A DNA stretch of 64,000 nucleotides from Cherax quadricarinatus (GCF_038502225.1 NC_091369.1:15336197-15400196); one strand, 5' to 3'; numbered from the stretch's first letter, positions 1-8,961 are shown. Notes: generated by a model from the letters alone, not told the origin. Numbers and translations: made by a program.

Positions 1-194
1 ATCTTCATTAAAATTACATTTATCCTATGTACGGCACAGGGTATCGTGAGAGACAGCAATTCCCAGGCGATATAAACTCCACCTATGCTGGAGTGAAGCC
101 TTTGAAGCTGTGGTAGCTGGTGAACCCTCGCTGGAATCCTGGACGATATTCTCATTGCCTTAATAAAGTTTCACAGCTCAGGCTGACAGATTTC

Positions 195-330
195 AATATC
201 TTGTATGAACCACATCCTGTGTGATGAGATGAAACAGGGGAAGCATAACTTGTGTTCGTACTGCGAGGCCTGGTCATGTTTCGGGCCGCGAGAGCACTGA
301 AACACCCTCCAGGTACTCTATCATATATAT
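195..330 (+). mobile_element. Relic 3' end of CR1-like LINE family Y
   Basis: The stretch around GGCCTGGTCATG, GGGCCGCGAGAGC and CCCTCCAGGTA aligns by eye with the 3' end of the LINE at 20.3-21.6 kb, which has GGTCTGGTCACAGACC, GGGCCGCGGGGGC and CTCTCCAGGTA in the same order. No open frame survives. The divergence is high, so this is an old copy and the boundaries are approximate. Confidence 0.4.
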
Positions 331-425
331 CTGGATAGCAACACACTGTTGATGTATCCAATTTTGTTTCATAAAAAAAAAACTTTCTCCCACTCCCCTT
401 TTTTTTGTACACAGGGGTTTGACAA

Positions 426-506
426 GGTTAGGTTAAGGATCTCTAGCATTATTGACAAGCTATTTACAGGTTAAGGATTCCTAACTTTATTGACAAGCTA
501 AGAGCT
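426..506. repeat. Tandem duplication of ~39 bp
   Basis: Two adjacent imperfect copies both read GGTTAAGGAT, then a few variable bases, then ATTGACAAGCTA. The first starts near 430 and the second near 468. The GGTTAGGTTAAGG at the start is too short to be a TTAGG telomere tract. Confidence 0.5.
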
Positions 507-1095
507 GTTCTCTCTCTCTCTCCTTCCATCCCCACCTCACTACATCCCTCCCTCCACAAATACTAACTCACTGGTCATTATTTGCTACTTATGACGATTG
601 ATTGCTGAAGTTAATGATTTATTTTATGATAATGGTTTGTGTCAAATGAAACGAGCAAATTCTGTCTACCTCTGCAGATAGATAACCAAGGCGGTTCTCT
701 CTTCTTTATGATAACCAAAGATAATTCAAAGTTTGAGCGAAATAACAAGTGTTATCGGGGAAATACTAACAGTAATTCCGAATACTTTAAATTCTTGGAA
801 AAAGGAAAAAGAAGTTAAAAAAATATATATTCTCCCAGTCAGAGTTACAAACATAAGATCTATTGATGATATATATTACGCTTGAGACTTATAATTAAAA
901 CACAAGCCTTTTTAAGAGTTTACAGTGGAAGTGGAGTAGGAAAAAACAATTCCATTCTTAGAAATCCATATTTACTAACGGTAGGTTGGTTAGTTTCAGT
1001 CTAAATAAAAAAACAAAACTGTATGAACTAATATACGATATAACTAATGGCTATTGGAGAAATGTCAAATAGCTTTCTTAATACTCAATGTCTCT
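507..1095. other. No gene seen; CT-rich start then AT-rich sequence
   Basis: A CT-rich tract (about 507-565) is followed by AT-rich sequence without supported ORFs. The tract and the bases after it (CCTCACTAC...TCCCTC, then GATGATTATT-like sequence) resemble 7900-8010, so this may be an old repeat. Confidence 0.35.
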
Positions 1096-1099
1096 CATC

Positions 1100-1560
1100 G
1101 CTTACAATATCTGCAGTTAAGAATTCTTCCGTGGAGTAGTTGACAAAACGCTCAGAAAAGCTATTAGTTTTTAGTAACTATTTAGGTGGAATAACATTGC
1201 TCTCTGAAGCTAATATACACTTTACAGCTCCCAGCAAAATGCTAAATTAAAAGCTTGAAAATGGTTTAGTGTTGCCATTCAGTGAGTATCGACCAACTCT
1301 CGAACGGTGAAACAATTCCATGTTGGTGTTTTAAAAATGTCAATTGTTAAAAATAAGCTCCAGGAGAACTCACCTGAGTGCCTCCCCTGGGTGTGTATAT
1401 TGATCCAGTTTATGGAATGTTAAAACGAACACATTAAACTAACAAGGTAGGCTTTAGAAGCAAGGATCCATTAGCAGAAATGTATGATTCATTCGGTCCA
1501 AGTATTAAGTGGCTTGTCCCTGCGTTTGTTGGTCACTGGACGAGTGAAGGACTAGTGAAG
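1100..1560 (+). repeat. Diverged dispersed repeat, copy 1
   Basis: This segment aligns in the same orientation with 11270-11720. Shared landmarks in the same order are AGAAAAGCTATTAG / AGAAAGGCTGTTAG, GAAAATGGTTTAGTGTTG / GAAAATGCTTTGGTGTTG, GTGTGTATATTGATCC in both, GGAATGTTA in both, and GGTCACTGGA in both. Similarity is perhaps two thirds by eye. No ORF is shared, so it is an unclassified repeat or an old duplication. Confidence 0.5.
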
Positions 1561-1634
1561 ATTTATCATTAATGGACAAGAGACTCCAATAATTCGATTG
1601 AGTAGAGGCAGAAATAAAAGGTTACATGTATACC

Positions 1635-1671
<37 letters not shown>
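1635..1671. repeat. (CA)n microsatellite
   Basis: An uninterrupted CA dinucleotide tract of about 37 bp. Confidence 0.95.
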
Positions 1672-1673
<2 letters not shown>

Positions 1674-1749
1674 TTTCTTGTATAAGTGAACTACATGACG
1701 GAACAGATGGTAATAAAATAAAATACCGACACAATGGATATATAAACAC

Positions 1750-1905
1750 TTAAGTAGTATAATGTGATCCTTTATTGACAACGTTTCGCCCACGCAGTGG
1801 GCTTTATCACGTCACAAACAGATCTGTTTGTGACGTGATAAAGCCCACTGCGTGGGCGAAACGTGGTCAATAAAGGATCACATTATACTGCTTAAGTGCT
1901 TATAT
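1750..1905. mobile_element. HH-D inverted pair (hammerhead-like unit)
   Basis: A nearly perfect palindrome centred on AACAGATCTGTT (about 1818-1829) has arms of about 75 bp. Each arm carries TGAC, GTGATAA, A, stem GCCCAC-TGC-GTGGGC, GAAACGT, then GTCA followed by AATAAAGG, so stem I would be UGAC/GUCA. The minus-strand arm (1776-1814) has U at the putative cleavage position. The plus-strand arm (1831-1869) has G there, which the hammerhead NUH rule does not permit. The left arm is flanked by AAATACCGACA, a string also seen next to HH-B and HH-C units. Confidence 0.6.
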
Positions 1906-2320
1906 TTCCACAGAACACATAGAAAGATACATATCCTTGCTCGCAGATGTAAAACTGAACATGAGAATACAAAAAGATGAGAACCAGAAAAGACTACTAA
2001 TAAACCTGGACAAGCTGCAAGACTAGACTGTCAAATGGCTCCTGAAATTTAACCCCGGCAAGTGCAATGAAGACAGAGACAGACAGACAGGCAGGTAGAC
2101 AGAGCTACAGACAGGTGGACAGACATTAAAGTAATATAAATATCCCACTATCAACTAATAGGTTTTATATTCTTCGTTCGAGCAAAGGATCAGAACAATA
2201 ACTTTCCACATATATACTCACAGGAGTTCTAATAATGAATACAGAAATCGCCATCTTGATTTCGGCATCTCTGTTACCACGCTGTGTGTGTAGACATCAC
2301 ATTCATTCATAAGTAAACAG
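1906..2320. other. No gene seen
   Basis: The stretch contains a short (GACA)n-like run near 2068-2125 (AGACAGACAGACAGGCAGG). I see no coding or RNA feature in the rest. Confidence 0.4.
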
Positions 2321-2374
2321 GTAATTAATACGTCGAAGATTGAGACACTCATGCAGCATATGGGAATCTTTATT

Positions 2375-2413
2375 CAGGAAACGTTTCGCCACACAGTGGC
2401 TTCATCAGTCCTA
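2375..2413 (-). ncRNA. Hammerhead ribozyme-like motif, HH-A
   Basis: On the minus strand, in order: UAGGA (stem I), CUGAUGA (canonical core), one extra A, GCCAC-UGU-GUGGC (stem II), GAA, ACGU (palindromic stem III), U (cleavage position), UCCUG (stem I return). Stem I pairs as UAGGA/UCCUG with one U-G wobble. The layout is that of a minimal type I hammerhead, which in known cases works as a dimer because stem III is too short. The extra A between core and stem II departs from the consensus and makes activity uncertain. Confidence 0.6.
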
Positions 2414-3122
2414 TACAAAGAGGAAGACGTAAGGAGAGGAGGAGTATGAGGTAATCAGTCCCTCAGCCTGGAGTCGATGTGTTCAGTCCATCAATCTTGT
2501 AGAATGTACAGCATAGGGCCGTAGACTAGTGGATAGTACCACTATGACCCCGCCTCCGCCTGCTTCACCTCACCTCACTACAGTATATAAGCCACATCTA
2601 CGGCCCTATGCTGTACATTCTACAAGATTGATGGACTGAACACATCGACTCCAGGCTGAGGGACTGATTACCTCATACTCCTCCTCTCCTTACGCCTTCC
2701 TCTTTGTAGTTAGTTCCTATTAGTTAGTTGATAGTTGATATTAGTTAGTTGATGAAGCCACTGTGTGGCGAAACGTTTCCTGAATAAAGATTCCCATATG
2801 CTGCATAAGTGTCTCAATCTTCAACTTGTCGGTTTTACAAACCATTCATCACAACTGTCAGACACTGCAGCATCATGGGATCTTGTTACAAAGAATTCTT
2901 CAACACTTGTTCAACCTTTGGACGAAGACCTACTTCGACTAGTGGATGGTACCACTATGACTCCGCCTCCGCCTGCTTCACCTCACCTCACTACAGTATA
3001 TAAGCCACGTCTACGGCCCTATGCTGTACATTCTACAAGATTGATGGACTGAACACATCGACTCCAGGCTGAGGGACTGATTACCTCATACTCCTCCTCT
3101 CCTTACGCCTTCCTCTTTGTAT

Positions 3123-3160
3123 TGGACTGATGAAGCCACTGTGTGGCGAAACGTTTCCTG
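3123..3160 (+). ncRNA. Hammerhead ribozyme-like motif, HH-A
   Basis: The core CUGAUGA is at 3127-3133, stem II GCCAC-UGU-GUGGC follows one extra A, then GAAACGUU and UCC. The strand upstream is UUGGA, so stem I has three pairs (GGA/UCC). Another, damaged plus-strand copy is at 2749-2780 (UUGAUGA core, stem I lost to a local expansion). Confidence 0.6.
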
Positions 3161-3393
3161 AATAAGCAGAAATCTAAAGCTAAGACAGCAGTGCCTTAGT
3201 GTGCGCAACAAGGCCAACAGATTACTTGGATTTATCTCAAGAAGTATAAGTAACAGAAGTCCAAAAGTTATTTTACAGCTCTATACATGTGTACGAAATG
3301 GTATATAATACCGACAAGATGAGAGTAAGACACATGTGCAACATCTGGGTATGTTAGGTAAGACACATATGCAACAGTTAGGTATCTTTATTG

Positions 3394-3430
3394 TGAAACG
3401 TTTCGCCTACACAGTAGGCTTCTTCAGTCA
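3394..3430 (-). ncRNA. Hammerhead ribozyme-like motif, HH-B (first of three minus copies)
   Basis: Minus strand: UGA, CUGAAGA (fits CUGANGA), extra A, stem II GCCUAC-UGU-GUAGGC, GAA, ACGU, U, UCA. Stem I pairs UGA/UCA. Stem II replaces the C-G pair of HH-A (GCCAC/GUGGC) by U-A (CCUAC/GUAGG), a compensatory change. Further minus-strand copies are at 3822-3858 and 4250-4286. Confidence 0.6.
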
Positions 3431-4442
3431 AGTACAGAAAAGTTGATAGAAGCAGAAGATACTTGAAGACGATGTAATCAGTCCATCACCCTTAAAGTTT
3501 TGAGGTGGTCAGTCCCTCAGTCTGGAGAAGAGCATTGTTCCATAGTATGAAACAATATGGAGAAGAAGTGACAGGATGGAGCTTTTATAGCGCCAAGAGG
3601 TGAGACGTAGGCCACTAGGAGAGGTAAGAACTCAGATGTTGAGAAGGCAGGTCCCTCTCAAATCCAGCCTCTCTCACTAGTGGAAGTTGTCGAAGTTGAT
3701 TGCAGGTCTGTACCAAGATACCCTTGTGTTGCAGTGTCTGACAGATTGAACATTAAAATGGTATAAAATACCGACAGGTTGTTAGGTAAGACACATATGC
3801 AACAGTTAGGTATCTTTATTGTGAAACGTTTCGCCTACACAGTAGGCTTCTTCAGTCAAGTACAGAAAAGTTGATAGAAGCAGAAGATACTTGAAGACGA
3901 TGTAATCAGTCCATCACCCTTAAAGTTTTGAGGTGGTCAGTCCCTCAGTCTGGAGAAGAGCATTGTTCCATAGTATGAAACAATATGGAGAAGAAGTGAC
4001 AGGATGGAGCTTTTATAGCGCCAAGAGGTGAGACGTAGGCCACTAGGAGAGGTAAGAACTCAGATGTTGAGAAGGCAGGTCCCTCTCAAATCCAGCCTCT
4101 CTCACTAGTGGAAGTTGTCGAAGTTGATTGCAGGTCTGTACCAAGATACCCTTGTGTTGCAGTGTCTGACAGATTGAACATTAAAATGGTATAAAATACC
4201 GACAGGTTGTTAGGTAAGACACATATGCAACAGTTAGGTATCTTTATTGTGAAACGTTTCGCCTACACAGTAGGCTTCTTCAGTCAAGTACAGAAAAGTT
4301 GATAGAAGCAGAAGATACTTGAAGACGATGTAATCAGTCCATCACCCTTAAAGTTTTGAGGTGGTCAGTCCCTCAGTCTGGAGAAGAGCATTGTTCCATA
4401 GTATGAAACCTCTCCTAGTGGCCTACGTCTCACCTCTTGGCG

Positions 4443-4451
4443 CTATAAAAG
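4443..4451 (+). promoter_or_regulatory. TATA box of HH-B monomer
   Basis: CTATAAAAG lies 160 bp before the hammerhead-like motif and recurs at 4871, 5299 and 5727. Inverted copies are at 3582-3590 and 4010-4018. Equivalent TATA strings occupy a similar place in HH-A and HH-C although the surrounding sequence differs, which argues for a real promoter. Confidence 0.5.
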
Positions 4452-4602
4452 CTCCATCCTGTCACTTCTTCTCCATATTGTTTCATACTATGGAACAATG
4501 CTCTTCTCCAGACTGAGGGACTGACCACCTCAAAACTTTAAGGGTGATGGACTGATTACATCGTCTTCAAGTATCTTCTGCTTCTATCAACTTTTCTGTA
4601 CT

Positions 4603-4639
4603 TGACTGAAGAAGCCTACTGTGTAGGCGAAACGTTTCA
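4603..4639 (+). ncRNA. Hammerhead ribozyme-like motif, HH-B (first of four plus copies)
   Basis: Same motif as on the minus side; CUGAAGA starts at 4606. Copies recur every 428 bp at 5031-5067, 5459-5495 and 5887-5923. In a transcript of the array, cleavage at each site would release 428-nt monomers, as in retrozymes and satellite RNAs. This is inference. Confidence 0.6.
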
Positions 4640-6015
4640 CAATAAAGATACCTAACTGTTGCATATGTGTCTTACCTAACAACCTGTCGGTATTTTATAC
4701 CATTTTAATGTTCAATCTGTCAGACACTGCAACACAAGGGTATCTTGGTACAGACCTGCAATCAACTTCGACAACTTCCACTAGTGAGAGAGGCTGGATT
4801 TGAGAGGGACCTGCCTTCTCAACATCTGAGTTCTTACCTCTCCTAGTGGCCTACGTCTCACCTCTTGGCGCTATAAAAGCTCCATCCTGTCACTTCTGCT
4901 CCATATTGTTTCATACTATGGAACAATGCTCTTCTCCAGACTGAGGGACTGACCACCTCAAAACTTTAAGGGTGATGGACTGATTACATCGTCTTCAAGT
5001 ATCTTCTGCTTCTATCAACTTTTCTGTACTTGACTGAAGAAGCCTACTGTGTAGGCGAAACGTTTCACAATAAAGATACCTAACTGTTGCATATGTGTCT
5101 TACCTAACAACCTGTCGGTATTTTATACCATTTTAATGTTCAATCTGTCAGACACTGCAACACAAGGGTATCTTGGTACAGACCTGCAATCAACTTCGAC
5201 AACTTCCACTAGTGAGAGAGGCTGGATTTGAGAGGGACCTGCCTTCTCAACATCTGAGTTCTTACCTCTCCTAGTGGCCTACGTCTCACCTCTTGGCGCT
5301 ATAAAAGCTCCATCCTGTCACTTCTTCTCCATATTGTTTCATACTATGGAACAATGCTCTTCTCCAGACTGAGGGACTGACCACCTCAAAACTTTAAGGG
5401 TGATGGACTGATTACATCGTCTTCAAGTATCTTCTGCTTCTATCAACTTTTCTGTACTTGACTGAAGAAGCCTACTGTGTAGGCGAAACGTTTCACAATA
5501 AAGATACCTAACTGTTGCATATGTGTCTTACCTAACAACCTGTCGGTATTTTATACCATTTTAATGTTCAATCTGTCAGACACTGCAACACAAGGGTATC
5601 TTGGTACAGACCTGCAATCAACTTCGACAACTTCCACTAGTGAGAGAGGCTGGATTTGAGAGGGACCTGCCTTCTCAACATCTGAGTTCTTACCTCTCCT
5701 AGTGGCCTACGTCTCACCTCTTGGCGCTATAAAAGCTCCATCCTGTCACTTCTTCTCCATATTGTTTCATACTATGGAACAATGCTCTTCTCCAGACTGA
5801 GGGACTGACCACCTCAAAACTTTAAGGGTGATGGACTGATTACATCGTCTTCAAGTATCTTCTGCTTCTATCAACTTTTCTGTACTTGACTGAAGAAGCC
5901 TACTGTGTAGGCGAAACGTTTCACAATAAAGATACCTAACTGTTGCATATGTGTCTTACCTAACAACCTGTCGGTATTTTATACCATTTTAATGTTCAAC
6001 ATCTGGGTATCTTTA

Positions 6016-6054
6016 TTGTAGACGTTTCGCCATCCAGTGGCTTTATCAATACAA
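6016..6054 (-). ncRNA. Hammerhead ribozyme-like motif, HH-C
   Basis: Minus strand: UUGUA, UUGAUAA core, extra A, GCCA-stem II, GAAACGUC, UACAA. Stem I pairs over five bases (UUGUA/UACAA). The cleavage triplet would be GUC, the classic hammerhead triplet. C3 and G8 of the consensus core are U and A here, a change that keeps the C3-G8 pair known from hammerhead structures as U-A. Confidence 0.55.
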
Positions 6055-6606
6055 ATTCTAGGACATAACTTGAAGACAGTAGAACTATGTACAGAAGATG
6101 AGGTAATCAGTCCCTCAACCTAGGAGTAGGTGCGAACAGCACCATAGTCGTGGAGATTCTGAAGCAGAAGAAAGAATCCTGGCGCTTATATAGTAACGTC
6201 AGGTGTAGCAGACGAGGGCATATTCACTGGTAGGCGGGATTCCCCAGTAGAAGTAGGTCCTTCCCAAAGAGATGGGTTAGTAGTAGTAGTAGATGTCGTA
6301 GTAGTGAAGGTTATGTACATGTCCTCAGAATTAAGAGGACATGTACATAACCTTCACGACTACGACATCTACTACTACAACTAACCCATCTCTTTGGGAA
6401 GGACCTACTTCCACTGGGGAATCCCGCCTACCAGTGAATATGCCCTCGTCTGCTACACCTGACGTTACTATATAAGTGCCAGGATTCTTTCTTCTGCTTC
6501 AGAATCTCCACGACTATGGTGCTGTTCGCACCTACTCCTAGGTTGAGGGACTGATTACCTCATCTTCTGTACATAGTTCTACTGTCTTCAAGTTATGTCC
6601 TAGAAT

Positions 6607-6645
6607 TTGTATTGATAAAGCCACTGGATGGCGAAACGTCTACAA
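6607..6645 (+). ncRNA. Hammerhead ribozyme-like motif, HH-C
   Basis: Plus-strand partner of the motif at 6016, identical in plan: UUGUA (6607-6611), UUGAUAA (6612-6618), A, stem II, GAAACGUC, UACAA (6641-6645). AATAAAG follows at once. Confidence 0.55.
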
Positions 6646-6681
6646 TAAAGATACCCAGATGTTGCACATGTGTCTTACTCT

Positions 6682-7146
6682 CAGCTCTATACATCACTAG
6701 TGAGGCCTCATTTAGATTATGCTGCTCAGTTTTGGTCCCCTTACTACAGGATGGACATAGACTCATTAGAGAACATACAGAGAAGAATGACTAAAATGAT
6801 TTACTGTGTAAGGAATCTCCCGTATGAAGATAGACTCAAAGCCTTAAATCTCCACTCTCTGGAGAGGCGTAGAATGAGGGGAGATATCATTGAAGTCTAT
6901 AAGTGGATGACGGGCATAAACAAGGGAGATATTAATAAAGTACTGAGGGTGTCGAACCAGGTAAGAACCAGGTATAATGGATTTAAGTTGGATAAATTTA
7001 GATTTAGAAAGGACATAGGTAAGTACTGGTTTTCTAACAGAGTTGTAGATGCGTGGAACAGTCTTCCCAGTGGGGTGATAGAGGCTAGGACCTTGGGTAG
7101 CTTTAATAGACTGGACAAATATATGAGTGGGAGAGGCTGGGTTTGA
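6682..7146 (+). pseudogene. C-terminal part of CR1-like LINE reverse transcriptase
   Basis: This is the thumb/C-terminal domain typical of jockey/CR1-type ORF2. It carries LYTSLVRPHLDYAAQFW, then ENIQRRMTK, LPYEDRLKALNLHSLERRR, DIIEVYKW and KYWFSNRVVDAWNSLP. No catalytic RT motif is present here because the upstream half is missing. The frame is open to a TGA after the GRGWV end, so the tail itself is well preserved. The nearest relative in the window is the minus-strand copy at 33450-34001, with the same NLPYEDRL, INKGDIN and WNSLP-like blocks. It is a 5'-truncated, inactive element. Confidence 0.8.
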
Positions 7147-7306
7147 TTGGTGTCATTGGGTACGGGAGTTATTTCTGGGGAAGCTTTAGGTAGTAGTCGT
7201 TTTGATAAGGACCTGCCTCGCATGGGCCAGTAGGCCTTCTGCAGTGTTCCTCTATTCTTATGTTCTTATGTTCTCCTCCTGTTCTTCAAGATTCTCCTTT
7301 GTGTGG

Positions 7307-7741
7307 TAAGACACATATGCAACAGTTAGGTATCTTTATTTCGAAACGTTTCGCCTACACAGTAGGCTTCTTCAGTCGAGTACAGAAAAGTTGATAGAAG
7401 CAGAAGATACTTGAAGACGATGTAATCAGTCCATCACCCTTAAAGTTTTGAGGTGGTCAGTCCCTCAGTCTGGAGAAGAGCATTGTTCCGTTGTCTGAAA
7501 CAATATTGTTTCAGACAACGGAACAATGCTCTTCTCCAGACTGAGGGACTGACCACCTCAAAACTTTAAGGGTGATGGACTGATTACATCGTCTTCAAGT
7601 ATCTTCTGCTTCTATCAACTTTTCTGTACTCGACTGAAGAAGCCTACTGTGTAGGCGAAACGTTTCGAAATAAAGATACCTAACTGTTGCATATGTGTCT
7701 TACCTAACAATCTTTCGGTATTTTATACCATTTTAATGTTC
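7307..7741. mobile_element. HH-B element, inverted pair, with 16-bp target-site duplication
   Basis: The insert is bounded by ATTCTCCTTTGTGTGG (7291-7306) and ATTCTCCTTTGTATGG (7742-7757), one mismatch in 16. Its arms are inverted copies meeting at GTTTCAGACAAC around 7504. The target was an HH-A unit. Hammerhead-like motifs are at 7341-7379 (minus) and 7630-7668 (plus). In both, stem I reads UCGA/UCGA rather than UGA/UCA. Confidence 0.8.
7630..7668 (+). ncRNA. Hammerhead ribozyme-like motif, HH-B variant
   Basis: UCGA (7630-7633), CUGAAGA, A, stem II, GAAACGU, U, UCGA (7665-7668), then AATAAAG. Relative to the 428-bp array both strands of stem I changed together (U-A pair to C-G pair), which keeps pairing and extends it to four bases. 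The mirrored copy is at 7341-7379 on the minus strand. Confidence 0.6.
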
Positions 7742-7868
7742 ATTCTCCTTTGTATGGACTGATGAAGCCACTGTGTGGCGAAACGTTTCCTCACTAAAGA
7801 TACCCAAGAGTTGCACATGTGTTTAATTTATCAACATGTCGGTTCTCTGAACCATTCATCTACAAACT
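7742..7868 (+). mobile_element. HH-A fragment with hammerhead-like motif
   Basis: The core CUGAUGA is at 7759-7765, with stem II GCCAC-UGU-GUGGC and GAAACGUUUCC. It is followed by ACTAAAG in place of AATAAAG, then ACATGTCGGTT and ACCATTCATC as in the HH-A block at 2800-2850. This unit was the landing site of the HH-B element at 7307-7741. Confidence 0.7.
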
Positions 7869-8090
7869 TGGTCTATATCTACCTACCTCACCCCTCCCTC
7901 AGTCTGTCTCCCCTTCGCTCTGTCTCTCTCTTTCTCTCTCTCTTTTTCCCACCGGTGTCCCTCTATTCCCGCCTCACTACTTCCCTCTATCCACTTAATT
8001 CCCTGATGATTATTCGTTATACACAAATAACCCGCACGTACGAAAAAAAACTTATGACGACATTTCGGAACGACTTAGAACATTAACTAG
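7869..8090. repeat. CT-rich tract and degenerate HH-F fragment
   Basis: A pyrimidine-rich tract runs to about 8000. From about 8018 the sequence ACACAAATAACCCGCAC, then ACTTATGACGACATTTCGG and ACATT...GTAACAC follows the inverted arm of the HH-F element at 21661-21802 (GCTTACGACGACGTTTCGG on the same strand sense), with many changes. Confidence 0.45.
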
Positions 8091-8460
8091 TAACACATTA
8101 ATACACGAAGGTAAGAGAGTCAGTATATGTGAGAAAGAGAGGAATAAAAATAAAAAGAACGACGTGGAAACAGTAGTACAGGTAGTGGAAATAGTAATAA
8201 TAGCTAACTAATTACACTAACAAAGGTTTCAGTTCACGTTGAAAAAACACAGGTTTCTAATTCTGGGACAACTGATATCTGAAGTAAGTTTTACTCCAGC
8301 ACATATAGTTACCGTGAAACAGGACCCCCAGGGAAAACGATTTCAGAAAGATAGCTATCATGGTGAAAAGATATCAGGGGACCCTGTCCGTCAGTTTGGT
8401 AGCCGATACTGCTGGACACTGATGTGGGAGAGCGATCCTGAGCACAAAAAAATCTTGGAA
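8091..8460. other. No gene recognised
   Basis: A 77-codon open frame (8239-8472) has no recognisable motif and runs into a SINE, so I do not call it a gene. The rest is unremarkable AT-rich sequence. Confidence 0.35.
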
Positions 8461-8469
8461 AACGTCATG

Positions 8470-8705
8470 TAGCCAAGGACTCGAACCCTTGTCGTTTTGG
8501 CCTACCTCATGGTGAGCGAGAAACACATGACGCTCTAACCCACACGACCACCAAATCCTACAAGAATCAAGGTAAAACATCTAGCTCTGCTGGGTGCTTG
8601 ATTCTTGTAGGATTTGGTGGTCCTGTGGGTTAGACCGTCATGTGATTTTGCTCACCATGAGGCGGGCTAAAACGACATGGGTTCGAGTCCTTGGCTAATC
8701 GCAGT
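8470..8705. mobile_element. tRNA-derived SINE, inverted pair
   Basis: Two copies face each other. The plus-strand copy has an A-box-like TGGGTTAGACCG and a B box GGGTTCGAGTCC (about 8679-8690). The minus-strand copy has the B box at 8478-8489. The inner ends pair as AAATCCTACAAGAATCAAG and its complement. The Pol III boxes indicate a tRNA-derived head. It does not fold as a complete cloverleaf, so it is not a tRNA gene. A third copy is at 38170-38300. Confidence 0.65.
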
Positions 8706-8736
8706 GTTGTTATTAATTAAATAATACTCGTTGATG

Positions 8737-8745
8737 GTTACAATA

Positions 8746-8826
<81 letters not shown>

Positions 8827-8830
8827 TTAT
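8737..8830. repeat. (TA)n microsatellite
   Basis: Long TA tract with few interruptions, next to the SINE pair. Confidence 0.95.
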
Positions 8831-8961
8831 AATGTCCGGCTTCGGAGGAGCTGGAGGAGATCCATAAACTTTGATATATTGTACCAATGTACTCATGTTT
8901 GTGTTTTATCAATGCATTCTGTTAATAAAATACATATATAACATATATTATATATACGAGG

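Larger units (their letters stand above)
2325..3163. mobile_element. HH-A repeat block: one inverted and two direct units
   Basis: Units of family HH-A (period 378 bp between the GAAACG motifs at 2771 and 3149) lie as one minus-strand part (2325-2535) and two plus-strand parts. Each unit has a TATA box (TATATAAG at 2584 and 2997), a TGAGGGACTGATTACC box about 70 bp further on, then the hammerhead-like motif, then AATAAAG. HH-A and HH-B also share a CTGTCAGACACTGCA string downstream, so they are sister families. The first plus-strand unit has a TTAGTTAGTTGATA-type expansion at 2708-2750 that destroys the upstream strand of stem I. The last unit stops at GAATAAG (3163), where LINE sequence begins. 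Confidence 0.75.
3353..5996. mobile_element. HH-B array: 428-bp monomers, inverted about 4408
   Basis: Monomers repeat with an exact 428-bp period: TTAGGTAAGAC at 3354, 3782 and 4210 on the minus-strand side, and AACGTTTCAC at 4631, 5059, 5487 and 5915 on the plus-strand side. Orientation flips near 4408. Monomers are almost identical by eye; one difference is CTTCTGCTCC near 4889 against CTTCTTCTCC elsewhere. The array is bounded by a 14-bp duplication, CAACATCTGGGTAT, at 3339-3352 and 5997-6010, inside the HH-C element. Each monomer carries a TATA box, a TGAGGGACTGACCACC box, a hammerhead-like motif and AATAAAG. The near-identity points to recent insertion of a multimer. Confidence 0.9.
3284..6681. 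mobile_element. HH-C element, inverted pair, with HH-B array nested inside
   Basis: The insert lies between the 13-bp duplications CAGCTCTATACAT (3271-3283 and 6682-6694). Its two ends are inverted copies of a string beginning AGAGTAAGACACATGTGC. The left part, 3284-3352, is interrupted by the HH-B array. The rest continues at 5997-6681 and folds back around about 6325 near the palindrome GAGGACATGTACATAACC. TATA boxes are at 6185-6192 (minus) and 6469-6476 (plus). A TGAGGGACTGATTACCTCA box lies after the plus-strand TATA, and hammerhead-like motifs lie near both ends, each followed by CAATAAAG. Confidence 0.75.
3164..7275 (+). mobile_element. CR1-like LINE, family X, split by nested insertion
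   Basis: The LINE is present as 3164-3283 and 6682-7275. The first piece encodes an RT/thumb segment like the one in the minus-strand copy at 33.3-34.15 kb, with shared CAGCAGTGCCTTAGTGTG / CACCAGTGCATTAGTGTT, and ends at CAGCTCTATACAT. The same 13 bases recur at 6682-6694, after which the coding sequence continues with SLVRPHLDY. The 13-bp repeat is a target-site duplication for the nested HH-C insertion. The 3' UTR has GGGCCAGTAGGCC near 7224 and ends in a TTCTTATG repeat. No 5' part is visible before 3164, where an HH-A unit abuts. Confidence 0.75.

Noticed and set aside
426..445. TTAGG telomeric repeat (also 12053-12065)
   Set aside because: Only two or three units occur; such short strings are common.
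2749..2780. Intact hammerhead-like motif in the first plus-strand HH-A unit
   Set aside because: A TTAGTTAGTTGATA-type expansion replaced the upstream stem I strand and changed C3 to U without change at G8.
3353..5996. Foldback DNA transposon with long terminal inverted repeats
   Set aside because: TSD length varies between insertions, the inversion point differs from copy to copy, and tandem 428-bp monomers occur. This fits retrotransposition of a multimer better.
8600..8700. tRNA gene
   Set aside because: Only promoter boxes are tRNA-like; two more copies in the same context show that it is a SINE.
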